Source of the DNA: Dicaeum eximium | Taxonomy: Eukaryota; Chordata; Aves; Passeriformes; Dicaeidae | Direction of reading: 5' to 3' | DNA: 64,000 bases | Assembly: GCA_013396995.1 (NCBI GenBank) | Contig: VWZP01005252.1 | Span: forward strand, 419,007 to 483,006 | Part shown: positions 36,926 through 48,849 of the stretch, piece after piece | Position numbering within the stretch: position 1 is the first letter of the stretch | Layout: each line of letters begins with the position of its first letter | The notes under the pieces: model-generated | The model's database searches: none | What the model was told of the DNA's origin: nothing | The model's input: only the letters and a program-made list of their open reading frames with translations | Made by a program: the position numbers and the translations under genes

Positions 36926-38629
36926 CGGGCATCTGAGTTGTGGAACAAGAGTGCATTGTCCTTATTTACCTTAATACACTCAGAAATGATGTTATTCAAA
37001 TTAGAAACACAGACGTCTCTCTTCAAGAACAAGAGCATCGATACTTGGAGTTAATCAGAAACACTCAAGAGCAATAGATGTGAGACAGTTTATTAGAAAA
37101 GTTAGGAAGCAGTTGTGAAATGAGCTTTGTACTCCACATGTAGCATGTTTCACAGAACTTTAGGGAAGTTCCAAGCTCTCCCAAACCTTGCAGAGATTGT
37201 TCTGAGGAAAAGCTTCCTTGGGTGTACATCTGGTGCAGTGAATAGAAAGAAGGGTTTGCTGTTTAGGGACACAAAGAATAGCAAGCACAAGGGTAATCAT
37301 AGGCAGTTTGGGGTTGCATGGGTCCTTTTGATTTTGCCAGGGAGATTCAAACTGAGCCCAGAGAAATTGCAGAAATGGAACACCCCAGGGAGAGTGTGAG
37401 GTTGCAATCCCAGCCTAGCTGAGCAGAGCAGATCCAAAAGTCCATCCTGAAACTCAAGATTTCCTGGGATCTCTCCAGCCACAGAACAAAGGATCCATCT
37501 CACTCACTGCTGCACTAAAAAAAGGACTCTTTTGTGGTTTTCAGAGCAGGACTTGTTCCCCTGCATTGAGAAATCTCTCCTTTAACCTGGCATGAGCTGC
37601 AGCAAGCCCGAAACCGCCATCGAGTGCCCCATGAAAATGATGAGACACTGGTTTTCTCTCACAAGCCCCGGTGGTGAAACGCAGTGATTTCAAGTCACAC
37701 TTTTGCCATACTCAGATTTTGCTGCCATCAACATTTCCCTGACCCCACTGCCCTGCAGAACAGAACCAACTTCATTATGGTTAAGAAGATCCAGAATGTT
37801 TCTCTCTAAATCTTCTCCAACAAACCAGGCTTAAGTGATTCATGTGAAAGAGGCTCTGGAGGCAAACAGGCACAAATTTTCAAAATGTAAAGCACTTTTT
37901 TCATTGGTTGTCAAAATGGATAAACCCCAGGGTGTTCAATCTGACCTGTGCTCGACCACACAGGCTTTGGAACTGATACAGCCTTGCTCAGCTCTAGGGA
38001 GCTTAGCTAGTGTTTTCAAGGGAAATATGAAAATGAAGGCTGAATCTGACCTAAACCAGGTTACTAGTCTTGTCCCAAAAAATAAAAACCAAATTCTTCC
38101 TTTTTTGGAAAGCCAAAATGACATAACAGCAGTGGGCCTACATCAGGTGTTTCATTACAGAAGGTCACGTGTCAACATGTTCCCCTTCCTTTGACAATTG
38201 GGTGGACCACCATATATGCTGGAACAGTACTAATATAAAAAAATTAAAATTAAAATCCCGACCACACTAATAGTCCCATCAGGGAACAGCGATGAACTCA
38301 CAGCGTAGATGATAAAAAGAGCAGCTGTAGCAATCTTATATTCATTACTTGTGTTTACAGCCTTCTGCAGAAAGTAGGAAGCTCTGTGCTTCAACACCCA
38401 AATACATGTAATTTCCCCCCCAAATAAACAAACATATATTTTTAAAATTATTTCTCCGAAAATTATTTTTTCTCAGAGTCAAAACTTATCTCAAAATGCA
38501 TGGAACACAGACACAGCAGGTTGCACAGAAGCCTAAAATCCTCCTGTAAGTAAATAAAACCAAATAACTGTAAAAAAAAAAAAGTTAATTCTACTCTTTT
38601 GTTTGTTTCCATTGTAAAATTGCCATGGG
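36926..38629. other. gene-free stretch
   Basis: Short frames only, the longest being 119 codons at 37835-38194, which is unrecognised. An A11-12 run lies near 38572. Nothing else stands out. Confidence 0.5.
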
Positions 38630-38760
38630 ACTGAGGAAATATAGTAGCGCTTAATTTTAATAGTTCCATCATTGTAGATTGGCTGGGTATTAATTGTGTT
38701 AATGGTGATCATACTGAATTCATTTGGTATTTATTGAGAGACCACCTGTGCACCCATATG
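38630..38760. promoter_or_regulatory. possible conserved non-coding element
   Basis: TTAATTTTAATAG, TATTAATTGTGTTAATGG and GAATTCATTTGG occur close together in unique sequence. The texture is that of a developmental enhancer, but conservation cannot be tested here. Confidence 0.17.
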
Positions 38761-39395
38761 GTTTCCATCATTATTTAGGAGTAGTTAATGGACCCATTAG
38801 GAGTTAGCAGAAAGATGTGGGCTGGCAGTACTTCCCGAGAGTGGTAGAAACATTCTGTTGATATCCATTGCGTTTTGAGGATTTTCCAAAGAGCTATTTG
38901 CTTCCCACCAATTTTCTCTCTCTTTAAATTATATATACATATATATATTCTCATCTTAGCTTTCAAGAACTCCCGGAAAAATTAACTCATGTTTCTTTGC
39001 CTGTGACAAATCTGAAGGGAACAACCTTTAGCCTTTTGATTTTGCAAAATATCTCCCTGCATGTTTCCTGCGTGGCTCCCTCGGGGATGCAGGGCACAGG
39101 AAAGCTTCCAGCATCCCTGGTGGGTGGGTGCACTCGTGTGCTGGGGGGAGAGGATAGGGAAAAGGGGAAATGTTTACTGGGACTCTTGCCCTGCAGTGTG
39201 ACAAATTTGCCCACGCAATCTGGAGCGTCGGTTGTGCAAGAGCAGAAACCTGTGGTGGGGAGGGGATGCTGGGGCAGTCACATGCAGGGAGTCAGCCTTG
39301 GCTGTCAGCAGAGGAGAAGGAAGAATGCTTGGGCTGGGTGTGGTGGTAACCAAGGCTGCTGGCTGACCGCAGTGACCTCCTGCTTTGATCCTCAG

Positions 39396-39563
39396 ATCTG
39401 CACAGACCCTGCCCAGGCCCCGCTGCTGCACGGCCTGAGCAAACACGCCAGGGCTGGGGCGAAGAATTCCCACTTTTGGTGCCATGACAATGGGCAGATG
39501 GAGGAGCATCTGTGTAGCTCCAGTGCAAAAGGACAGTTACTTTGTTCAGACTGGAGTCTCTGA
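39396..39563 (+). other. candidate terminal exon-like ORF (weak)
   Basis: An acceptor CTGCTTTGATCCTCAG precedes 55 open codons that end at TGA. The same frame is open back to 38997, 188 codons in all, the longest + ORF outside a microsatellite. The peptide includes THFW-like NSHFWCHDNGQMEEHLC but matches nothing I know. No close AATAAA follows (the first I see is near 40459). Antisense frames are open as well, so a compositional origin is likely. Confidence 0.13.
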
Positions 39564-39928
39564 AGTCTAAAAGTGTTCATTTCCCCAGAAACAGGGAATA
39601 TAGCACCCCAACCCCCCCACATACTTGAAAAATCCAGGCTTCTTTGCTGGGCACATCCCGAACAATACAAGGCTTATGCAAACTTTGCTGTGTGCCAGTG
39701 TCCAGCTGTCAGCCACCTTCAATAACATCTGAACTTGTTGGCCAATTGCAACCAAATTCAACAAAGCAGCAGAGGCCCCAAAGGTTTTAGGTTTTGGAAA
39801 AATGGGGGGAGAGGATAGAAGAGGGAGAGCGAGCCCAGCTAGTGCCCTTACAGAGTAAAAGGGGCTCAATTTTCTCATCCTAGACAACAGATACTCTGCT
39901 CCTCAGTGAAGTCTTCTCTCTCTTACAG

Positions 39929-40035
39929 GTATCTGAAAGATTTTCTCCTATGTTTAAAGATTTTCAAAACTCTTTCCTTTTCATAGACTTGCTTTTCCAG
40001 GGAAGAAACATTGATGCAGCTCTCCTAGATTTCAA
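39929..40035 (+). other. candidate internal exon, 107 bp
   Basis: A strong acceptor, CTTCTCTCTCTTACAG, is followed by 36 open codons starting GTA TCT GAA. They encode VSERFSPMFKDFQNS and then LLFQGRNIDAALLDFK. A donor reading TTTCAA|GTAAGCC follows. If that donor is not used, the frame ends immediately at TAA (40037-40039), so the segment could also be a terminal exon. A second acceptor (CTTTCCTTTTCATAG) lies inside. The peptide has a natural, charged and hydrophobic mix but I do not recognise it. Confidence 0.22.
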
Positions 40036-40768
40036 GTAAGCCAGAAAGCCACATATTGCAAAGAAACCTAAATTCATTACTTGTCTTGCTCATGGAAATA
40101 CTTCTTTCAGTAAACAAGGAAAAGACTGAGCTGTCTTCTATTTTTGCTAGGTAAACAATTAAGTTAACAGTTATTCATCATGAGTATATTCACAATGTGA
40201 ATGAGGCCTGAAACAATAATTTCTGCATGTAGGGAATATAATCAAGGTATTTGTGGCGTGACTCTGGTGATTATTCATACTTACATTCACAACATGATGC
40301 TGATAAATGGGGCTGTGCTCTCACCATCACACCTTTGGTATTTAAGAAGTCACTTTTCTGTATCTTATGAAGCCAGGTCAGATTTCGGTGCACCTCTTGA
40401 CAAGGACACCTTCCTTCTTTAACCTGTGTTACTTGGGCTGCTTTCTTAACCAGTTACTAATAAAATAGACCCCTCTACATCAGCATTTTCACAATCCCTC
40501 TTTGAAGGAAATCTCCCAAACCTCTTAATTTACTATGCTTAGATTTGAAACGCACGCCAGCCTTGAAATGTACAAATGACATTATTTTGGGGGAAATTTC
40601 AACCAAAAGTGGTGCATTCAAAGGACTTCAACTGCTAATGAGCTCTCAGTCCAGTGCACTGGATTAGACCTACTGCAAGATTTCCCCCAAATATGTGGAA
40701 CAGGGAGGTCAGACTGCCATCCCCAGCAGTTTAACCCACACACTTGCCCCATCACCTTTCTCCTCCAG

Positions 40769-40865
40769 CATGGCCTGTGTTTGTGCCCATGTCAGCTCTC
40801 TGTGGAGATCAGAGCATGACTACAGAGTGGATTATTGCCCTCCACAAGTTTCTTAACAACTCAAG
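40769..40865 (+). other. candidate internal exon, 97 bp
   Basis: The acceptor is CATCACCTTTCTCCTCCAG and the donor is CTCAAG|GTATTA, which is moderate. One frame is open throughout and encodes WPVFVPMSALCGDQSMTTEW followed by IIALHKFLNNSR. It lies 730 bp downstream of the 39.93-kb candidate on the same strand. With a phase-2 start it would not join that segment simply in frame unless another exon intervenes. No family is recognised. Confidence 0.2.
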
Positions 40866-42764
40866 GTATTACAAGGTTATTTTCTGCATTTTAGTAAAAC
40901 TCAGTTCAAATTTTTTCTATCTGCTGCTTAAAAATAGAGCAGTGCTTTTTTGCTTTTTGTTTCGGGTATCGGTGATGTAAAATGTTAGTGCCTTGAAATT
41001 TCATAACTGAGAAGAAAGGAGAATTTGATGGCTTCAGAGCAAAATCTAACAGCTGTCCAGCCTTGTGAGCCCTCAGCATGGCTGTGCCACATGCCAAAAT
41101 CCACTCAGAGATGGCTCCTCTTTGGGCTGCTCTGGAGCAAGGTGTGGCTTCAGCTCCTGCCCTGAAAAATCCTGCCTTAAAGAGAGGAGAGCCTAATTGC
41201 CACCATGCTCATCAAACCTTGGGGCAAAACTAAATGAGAGCTCCATAAGAGCTGAAGAACCTTTGTGCCTGGGAGAGGTCAAGGTAAGATCTCAAAAAAT
41301 GGGGACAATCCTGAACTAAGACATTCAGTGAAAAGAGAACTGCAAAATCATGCAAATGTTTTCTGGTGGTTTTGGTAAAAAACTCAATATGCTGAGTCCA
41401 AAGGCTGGGGCTTGGCTGGTTGTTACAGAATTTAGTGGCATCTTTCTGAAATGGGACAATTTGTAAACAAAATGTTTTCTGCCATAAGTTGCCTTTGATT
41501 CTTCAGATTTTCTTTGGTCTGATACAGCCCTACCTTCCTTTCCCTGCCACGTTTTCCTCTCAGCCTGTCTCACCAGCCTCTTAGTAATTCTTCCTCCTTT
41601 GTGCTTTCATACTAGTCACTTTATATAAAAGGACCTAAATCACAAACATTTTTAATTCCAACATCTTCATGCTTGCAATTTTTCAATATCACAATAACTC
41701 TCCTTTATATTTTTAGATTTTTCCCTATTTGCATCTTCTCTCATCTAATTCTAGCACTCCTGCTATTGTTTAGTCTACTGTCTTTAGTTTTCCTATCTAC
41801 TTTGCAGAAATACAGTATTAAAAATGTTGGAGTTGTTTTACATTGGAGAGTTTAGCTTTTCTGTGGCTCCATATATGTAAAACTCCTCTGTGCTGTTCCA
41901 GTGCCACAAAATGATGCCAAATTTCCATGGGATACTCCTGTTCAGCTGTGCTTGGTACCTCTAGCCCTGGTCCAACTGTTCCAGGGCAGGAGGGGTTTTA
42001 GGGAATTACTGCTCAGTTTGGGGTTTTTTGGATCTTCATTTTCTTACCTTCCTCTGTAGTGTGATGAGTCTGTGCACAAGGGCTTCAAAACCTACTGTCA
42101 CAGGGGAACCATTTCACTGCCTGTTACTTAAAATCCCTCCCTCATCCTACAGCTGAGGCTGCACTTGAAATCCAAAGCACCTCCATGCCTTATCTACTGC
42201 TTTATTCTGTAACAAAGCACTGGAAAGGACTGGAAACAAAGCAAGTTGAAACTCTTTGCTTTTAAAAGGGGTTACAATCCTCTTGCAACATCCTTTTTAA
42301 GCAAGGATGAGCAGACAGCGATCTCAAGCAGTTCCATAAGGTACAGATCCATCACATATTCCCTACAAATGTGGGTGTCCATTCCATAGATAGCACCTTG
42401 TAGGGTGCTTTTGGGGTGTAAATCCCATAATGAAGGACAGGATGCTGGACAAAGCTTGGGGAACAGCAGGTAGGATGTGTGGAACCAGGAAAGGAATTCC
42501 CATCAGCCTTTGATCCCTAACCTGTGTATTAAGACTCTACAGAAACTCCCCCTTAAACCTAAATATCTCATTATTTATGATTATGCATTTTAATGGACTT
42601 CTACCCTTCCCTCCCCTGGGTACAATTTGTGTGGCAAAAAATATTGTGAGATCTGTTCTGTCCCCCATGTTTTGGCTCCCAGGGAACTGAAGAACCGTGA
42701 GAAGGTCTGATCTGATGTTATTTCAGCCCCACAAATTGCTCCCTGAGTGATTCAAAGTGCTTGC

Positions 42765-42765
42765 N
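42765..42765. other. ambiguous base (N)
   Basis: A single N stands in CTTGCNCCTGG. It is a base-calling or assembly ambiguity, not a gap of known size. Confidence 0.99.
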
Positions 42766-44640
42766 CCTGGAATGAAAATACAAGTCCCCAGAGCCACACA
42801 CACACTGCAGTTGGTCAGGGCAGGGAGGACTGACAACCCAAACCCTCTTGGTGGTGTCCAGTGTCTCTGAAAGGTTCTCTGGGTGATTTGTCTGCATTTA
42901 ACACCACGCTCAAGGGGAAGTGGAAGGAGTTCTACTGTTCCTTTTCATCAGTTGTGCTCAGCTGCCTGTGGCTCCTCTTCTTCTCTAAGACCTCAGCAGC
43001 GGCTGAACCAGACCTCAGGCTTCTAAACCAGGGAAGCTCCACGGCTTTGGAGCTGGATGCAGCATTTTCCCTCTCCGTCCTCTGTGCCTGCAGGCTGAAG
43101 GATGACAGGAATTTCACTGTGTGCTGCCCTGAGTGAGCAGTGCTTTCCCTTCTAAACACTGGGCTCACCCCTGAGACCACCTACACCTCAACTTAACCCA
43201 GCTGCTCCAACACAGCTGCCTGCCCCTGCTGGTTCCATCCCATCCCACTCCAGAGAATGTCTCCTCTGCCCCACCAGGGGTATGACTGTGCAGGGAAAGC
43301 TTGTGTTCCAGCCTCAGGGGACATAAAACCACTGTGTCTCCTTCCCCTTGCACTGCACTGGGGCTTCCAGCAGACACTGTGGGAGTCCATCACAGCTGAC
43401 TATGGTGAGACCAGCACGACTTCTGTTGCTCTGTGTGGGAGGCCACAGGTATGATTTTCTGTGGCTGTGTAAGCCACCACATATTAAGTATGAACTCTTA
43501 GTCATCTGCAAGGGATGTTATGCCTCCTTCATTCATTACCTTATTTTCAGGCTTTATTCTCTTAAAATAATGAGTCTTTACTTATTTTCCCTTTTTTAGA
43601 CATGAACATGTGAAATACACATTCAGTGAAGATTCAAGAATCTATTGACACAAGAACTCTTGGTTCTAAAGCAAGGGGTAACCAAATGTCATAGAATTGA
43701 GACATTACACTCTATGGCACAGCAGATTTCAGCCAGTGAATGTCCAGGATAATTGAGTGTTCAGGATTGTACTGAAAAGCCTGACCTTGGTTTTACCCAG
43801 GCAGCGTCAATGCTTCAGTACAAACCAGGAGTTATTTACAGTGGTGCCCTGAGAGAGATGAGCTCTACTGGGACTTTTTGGCTGCCAGTGATGCAAAAGG
43901 ACTATTTGGGTAGGAAACAGCACGCCTGGACCACTGGGCTGTAGGTCATAATACCCAAGATACTACTGTCATTTCAGTTGTGCCCATTTGCCCTTAAAAA
44001 CCCTTTAACCTCCTTGTCTCTCCATCCAGCTCTTGGCTGCTCAGCTGGCCTGGGCACAGCTTGGCTGCAGTGGTTTTATCATCCATGCTGACCCAGGTGA
44101 TCTCTAAAATGAAAAGGTTGATCAGACACAGAAGTGAATCTGGAAGACAGCATGTATTTTTTGGGGGAAAAAACCTTTCGGAGGATGGCTGTAAAGCCAC
44201 ATCTCAAACTCACTGAGTTTCCAGATAATTTAGGCCCAGATTTTAAGCTCAAGCACATCTGGAACAATTACTGCTCCAAACATGTGGTATGTGTCCTAGA
44301 AGAAAGTCTTTTAAAACTAAATAATTATAAAACACCCCAAGCAGAACCAACCCTCTGGCTTTTCCACAGAAGCAAGACAGGACTGCCACCAAACTTGGAG
44401 CCAACAACTTTGGAAGCCCCAAACAGAGTTACAAAATAATGGCAAATATCAAACAAACAGAAGAAAACAATGATAGAGGGAAATGCTGCTCTCCCTTTCC
44501 CTGTTCCCTCCTCCTCTTTTTCTGGCCCACCCCTGTGTAAATGACTCCAATAAACCATGAAAAGAGCAACTTGCCAGCAGCTGGCACTTTGGACCTGGGC
44601 AGATGCCAGTCATGGGACTCACACTGGTTTGGAAACATGA

Positions 44641-44659
44641 TTTTTTTTTTTTTTTTTTT
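44641..44659. repeat. poly-T tract
   Basis: Nineteen T in a row, followed by AATATATTAA. Could be a reverse-oriented poly-A tail, but no retrotransposed sequence is recognised beside it. Confidence 0.9.
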
Positions 44660-45724
44660 AATATATTAAGTGCATATGTGTCAGTCTGAATGGCTGAGTG
44701 AGACCAAGATAAGCAAAGGCAGCACTTAGCATGCACTCTGCATATTCTCCAGATCCTGTGTCCCCTCCTGTGCCAGGCTAACTCCTCTAATGAGGTTCTC
44801 ATGCAACTTTATTCCAGTTACAGAGAGCCTGAGTCCTTCTTCCAGTCAGCAGGAAATTTTGAAATTTTCAGCTGACTATGGAGACTGGTTTTTTGTCATA
44901 GATTTGTCAGGCAAAAGAAGCTGCATCATTTGGCTTTCAGTGCCCCAACCATGAAGATTTCTCTGTACAATAAGAAAGCAATTAGATTTTTCTATGCAAT
45001 TAGATAGAGAAATATGCCATTTTCTTATTTGTGTCTGTGATTTATTCTGTGGATCATCTCCTTAGTGAGATGACACTTGATGCTTCATGAAAAGAGAAAA
45101 AATTACAGTCTCTGACCTGAAGAAATGCCCAGTGAGATGCTTGTGGCTAATGTTTGAAAGCAGCAATAAGGGCTGAGAAGAAGAAAGTCTCTCTGAACCA
45201 GTTGTGTAGTGGTGAGAATTCTCCAGGGAAAAAGGGCCCATCTGGGTCAGAAGTGCTGAGGCAGGCTGGTATCACCATCCAGAGGAGCACAGGCTGTGTG
45301 AATCTCTTTGGCATCAGGTGTTTCACAGGGAACCAGGGCCCAGATCTTGAGCACTCCATATCTTGAAGTCACACTGACACAAATGTCCCTGTTTTGCTTT
45401 TCTGACCCCCCAAAAAGGTCTTTGAGCATCTGCCCTTTGCAGGCATTCAGCCATGTCTGAAAAGAAGACTCTTCAGGAAAAGAAAGTGTTTTCCTGTGTC
45501 TTAACTTGAGCTGGAAAATGGAGCACAGACTCCACAGACTAAACACCAGGACGTATTATTTCTCCTTTTGTATTAGGACTCACATCAGCGACAGGGAATG
45601 GAAAAAGCGTGTAAATCAGGTCATTTCCAAGTTATGTGATTCACTCTGATAGGATGTTGCATTTCTTTGTCTCTCTTCAAGGAATCACGTGGAGCAAAAC
45701 CACAACAGGCTGCTGACTTGCTGT

Positions 45725-45746
45725 GGGGTGGGGGTGGGTGGAGGGG
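45725..45746 (+). other. strong G-quadruplex motif
   Basis: The run is GGGG-T-GGGGG-T-GGG-TGGA-GGGG, with loops of 1, 1 and 4 bases. That is well within the canonical rule and among the more stable predicted types. It is isolated in otherwise unremarkable sequence and has no CpG island around it. Confidence 0.88.
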
Positions 45747-45788
45747 AAGAATAAAAGCGTCTCTTATTTTAGAAAATAATTATCACAC

Positions 45789-46487
45789 TCATCTTCTTCC
45801 AGGTGTCTCCTGGAAGGCCTGTGGAGGTTTGACAGGATTCCCACGAATGAGAACTTTTGCCCACAGTTCTGCCCCATTATCTCCCTCACACATAACAGAG
45901 CTGGAGGTTTGTGGTGGAGTGACCTCAGCATCGTTGCGAAAGCATTTGCTTGCATTATCCTCCCCACACGTGATTCCATAAGAAACACCACTCCATGCCT
46001 GGTCACTTTTTCTTAACCCTTTCCTCTCAGAGGAAAAGCACTGGATAAACTCTGATACGTGCCCCTCTCTCTGTGGAACCCATGCTGGGGAATTTCTGGC
46101 ATTTGCCCGTGTCAGTGCCCTCCAGGGTGGAGACTTTTTGGCCCAGGAGGGCAGCGCCCTTGGAGAGCAGTGCATGGCTATGCCATGGCTGGAGCTGTGT
46201 GAAGAGCCTTTGCTGCCTTTTGTTTGATACACTAAAGACACCTGGACTCCAGATGAGGTGCTGTGCACAGCCAGAGCCCAGCACTGACCTCGTGGTGCCT
46301 GTTTGCCAGCCCAGAACACTCTGGCTCCCCTAAAACTGTAGGATGGGCATCTGAGTCCTGTGTTATGGGTGCAGGAAGGGAGCAACAGGGTTTTGGGTGA
46401 AACAGACTTTTTCTTTCTCTTGAAAAGCTGAGATCCTAGGAGGGCATAAGATGGAGAAGTCCTGTTCTCTTTAAATTTCTCTATCAA
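45789..46487 (-). other. longest ORF in window, 232 codons, unrecognised
   Basis: This minus-strand frame is open for 232 codons, but its upstream end begins at a TTG. The first ATG-type methionine is roughly 100 codons in, so an intact protein is not supported. The composition is Ser- and Lys-rich with scattered cysteines, with no signal peptide, transmembrane segment or domain that I recognise. Sense-strand frames of 80-100 codons overlap it. It may be chance openness in a GC-moderate stretch, an untranslated exon, or a decayed gene. Confidence 0.12.
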
Positions 46488-47611
46488 GTATATGCTTTCT
46501 TCTTAAAACACTGATTTTCCCCTCCTGCTTTCTTTCAATAGAGATACTGGGGCAAGGGGAAGTTAGAGGAGAAGTTGTCCTCTCCCTCCCTGAGCACCCT
46601 TTGCTAGTGGGAAAAAGCAGACCAAGTAAAGTTTGCCACCACCCCAGGCTCTGGACAGAGAGGGGAATAGCTTGTAAAACTGTCTTCCTGCATGTTTGCA
46701 AAGCACTTAAGGGTCTGATTGTATTACTACAGTGCTGATAATAAATATTGTTAATAATGAAAGCAGGAAGAAACTGTTTACTGGGTGCTGCATGAGAAAG
46801 GCAAAGTTGGCTGTGGCTGCTTCCAGATGCATGGAGACTGGGATGAGGAACTGCCTGTGCAGGGTGGTGTTCAGAAAAACTGCTCTTAAAATCCAAATGA
46901 GGAGGTATGGGAGCAACCCTTAATGTGTTTATTCCTGGTTTGGTGTAAAAGCTTGCTCACATGAGGAGACCCAGTCCCATTGCAGGTCTGCAGGAGTCCC
47001 CAGGCAGCAGGGATGTGGTGAGTGGGTGCCAGGGGACAAGACAGGCTCACATCTGACACTGCCAGCAGCACAATGAACCTCCCCACTGCCATGCAGGGAG
47101 CTTTGCTCAGTTAATTCGGTCTCCTCAGTGCTCTGGAACGAAGATGTTCCCTGAGTGACAACAGGTTCAGACAGGAGGCTCCCAGCAGCAAGCAAGTAGA
47201 GCCAGTAAAAATGTGAGAACACACAGAAACTTCTCCCTGTGCAGGAGCAAAGTGTTCCTGCCACGTAATAACGGAGGTGGTCATATTTCATGAAGAGTCC
47301 TCCTTTAAAGATGTTAAAGGCTTGCTGGTTGAAACCTGGATGAAGTCCAGGTGTTTCAGAGGGCTAAACCACCACCCCCTCCAAGATGCAGTGCTTGTGG
47401 TGTGGGTGCCGGGCACATGGGAGGGTCCTGGAGGCCACAAGAGCTCTGCAAGTCACAGGTGCCACCACGATCTCCACTCCTGAGCCAGGGCCCCGCTGGC
47501 TGCCAAACCCTACGTGGTGATTACACAGTGTGGACACCTCCTCAGCTGCTGGGGCCTTCTGACTCATCCCCACTTCGAATCTAGATGACAGTTTGGTTTG
47601 AATTAGCTGTG
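46488..47611. other. gene-free stretch
   Basis: Overlapping frames of up to 141 codons on both strands, none recognisable. No transposon identified. Confidence 0.45.
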
Positions 47612-47757
47612 GGCCGAAGCCAAAATCCTGGGTCTGAACTTCCTCAGATTTTGGGAAGGCTCCAGTCTGGATCCAAGCTTAGCACATGGCTGTAACTTAA
47701 AGATTGGAGCCAAAGCCTGGATCAGAACGTTCCCAGACTGTGGGGAAGCTCACAGCC
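47612..47757 (+). repeat. diverged tandem duplication (two copies)
   Basis: A block GAAGCCAAAATCCTGG...CTGAACTTCC...AGATTTTGGGAAGGCTC (about 47615-47663) recurs as GAGCCAAAGCCTGG...CAGAACGTTCC...AGACTGTGGGGAAGCTC (about 47707-47751). The step is about 90 bp. The copies are clearly related but heavily diverged. Confidence 0.5.
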
Positions 47758-48231
47758 CGTCTTTGATGCTGGGATCATCACAAGGATGAAATACTGCCCT
47801 TATGTTAGGATACTCCTTGCTTTCTGTAGCTGGTGCATTTTTAGCTCTGCAATGGTACCATTTCAGTTCTTACAATGAGATTAAAGAAGAAAAAGAAAAG
47901 ATGTGTTTGTGTTTATTTCAACTGAAAAATCATCTTGGTTTCAATTTGCTCATTGGATAGACAAGAGGCATTTTGGCTTCAGAGCATGACAGTTGTGCCT
48001 CATTTAAAAAATTTGGGATGGAATTCTCTTGCCCCAACCAGCAGTACCACCAGGGCCTCTCAGTGCAGGGGTTACAAATGTGGCACAGTGAGTGCAGCAA
48101 GAGCTCCTTGGGCACCCCCGAGCTCACCCTCACAGGAATCCTCCAAGGAAGAGGAAAGGCCTGAAGAGTAACAAAATTCCATTTTCAAGCTGCTCAGAAG
48201 ACACGGTGTGAACAAACAGCCCCCAGAAGGC

Positions 48232-48282
48232 GAGATCCTGCAATCTGCTGCCGAGAAGCGCCGGGGATCGCGGCGTGCGGGC
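48232..48282. other. CpG-dense leader of the minisatellite
   Basis: CCGAGAAGCGCCGG and GATCGCGGCGTGCGGG pack about eight CpGs into 50 bp directly before the first repeat unit, against a CpG-poor background. The first tandem unit is spliced onto this block (GCAGGGAAGC instead of ACCAGGGAAGC). Confidence 0.6.
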
Positions 48283-48849
48283 AGGGAAGCACGAGCAATC
48301 CCACAGAAGGTGTCCCTGAGAACCAGGGAAGCACGAGCAATCCCACAGAAGGTGTCTGAGAACCAGGGAAGCACGAGCAATCCCACAGAAAGTATCTCAG
48401 AACCAGGGAAGCACGAGCAATCCCACAGAAGGTGTCCCTGAGAACCAGGGAAGCACGAGCAATCCCACAGAAGGTGTCTGAGAACCAGGGAAGCACGAGC
48501 AATCCCACAGAAAGTATCTCAGAACCAGGGAAGCACGAGCAATCCCACAGAAGGTGTCCCTGAGAACCAGGGAAGCACGAGCAATCCCACAGAAGGTGTC
48601 TGAGAACCAGGGAAGCACGAGCAATCCCACAGAAAGTATCTCAGAACCAGGGAAGCACGAGCAATCCCACAGAAGGTGTCCCTGAGAACCAGGGAAGCAC
48701 GAGCAATCCCACAGAAGGTGTCTGAGAACCAGGGAAGCACGAGCAATCCCACAGAAGGTATCAGAACCAGGGAAGCATGAGCAATCCCATAGAAAGTATC
48801 TCAGAACCAGGGAAGCACGAGCAATCCCACAGAAGGTGTCCCTGAGAAC
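48283..48849 (+). repeat. 14-copy minisatellite with 122-bp higher-order unit
   Basis: The core AACCAGGGAAGCACGAGCAA followed by TCCCACAGAA occurs 14 times. Three linker variants set monomer lengths of 42 (TGTCCCTGAG), 40 (TGTCTGAG) and 40 (TATCTCAG) bp. They repeat in that fixed order, giving a 122-bp higher-order unit starting at 48311, 48433, 48555 and 48677. The first three read as identical. The fourth differs in its second linker and has a 38-bp monomer with CATGAG and CCATAG changes. The minus strand is nearly stop-free and gives ORFs of 157 and 104 codons that cycle through all three frames (FCGIARASLVLR, FLWDCSCFPGS, SVGLLVLPWF). Confidence 0.97.

Larger units (their letters stand above)
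40866..45724. other. gene-free stretch
   Basis: No gene is supported. A CpG-poor, mixed-composition stretch contains several 60-100-codon overlapping frames on both strands (for example 42861-43136, 44134-44439). An undetermined base sits at 42765 and a T19 run at 44641-44659. On the minus strand a strong donor GGAAG|GTAAGA (about 42047) lacks a convincing upstream acceptor. Confidence 0.45.

Noticed and set aside
48283..48849. CRISPR-like regular array
   Set aside because: The whole monomer is repeated, with no unique spacers. The genome is vertebrate, so this is a minisatellite.
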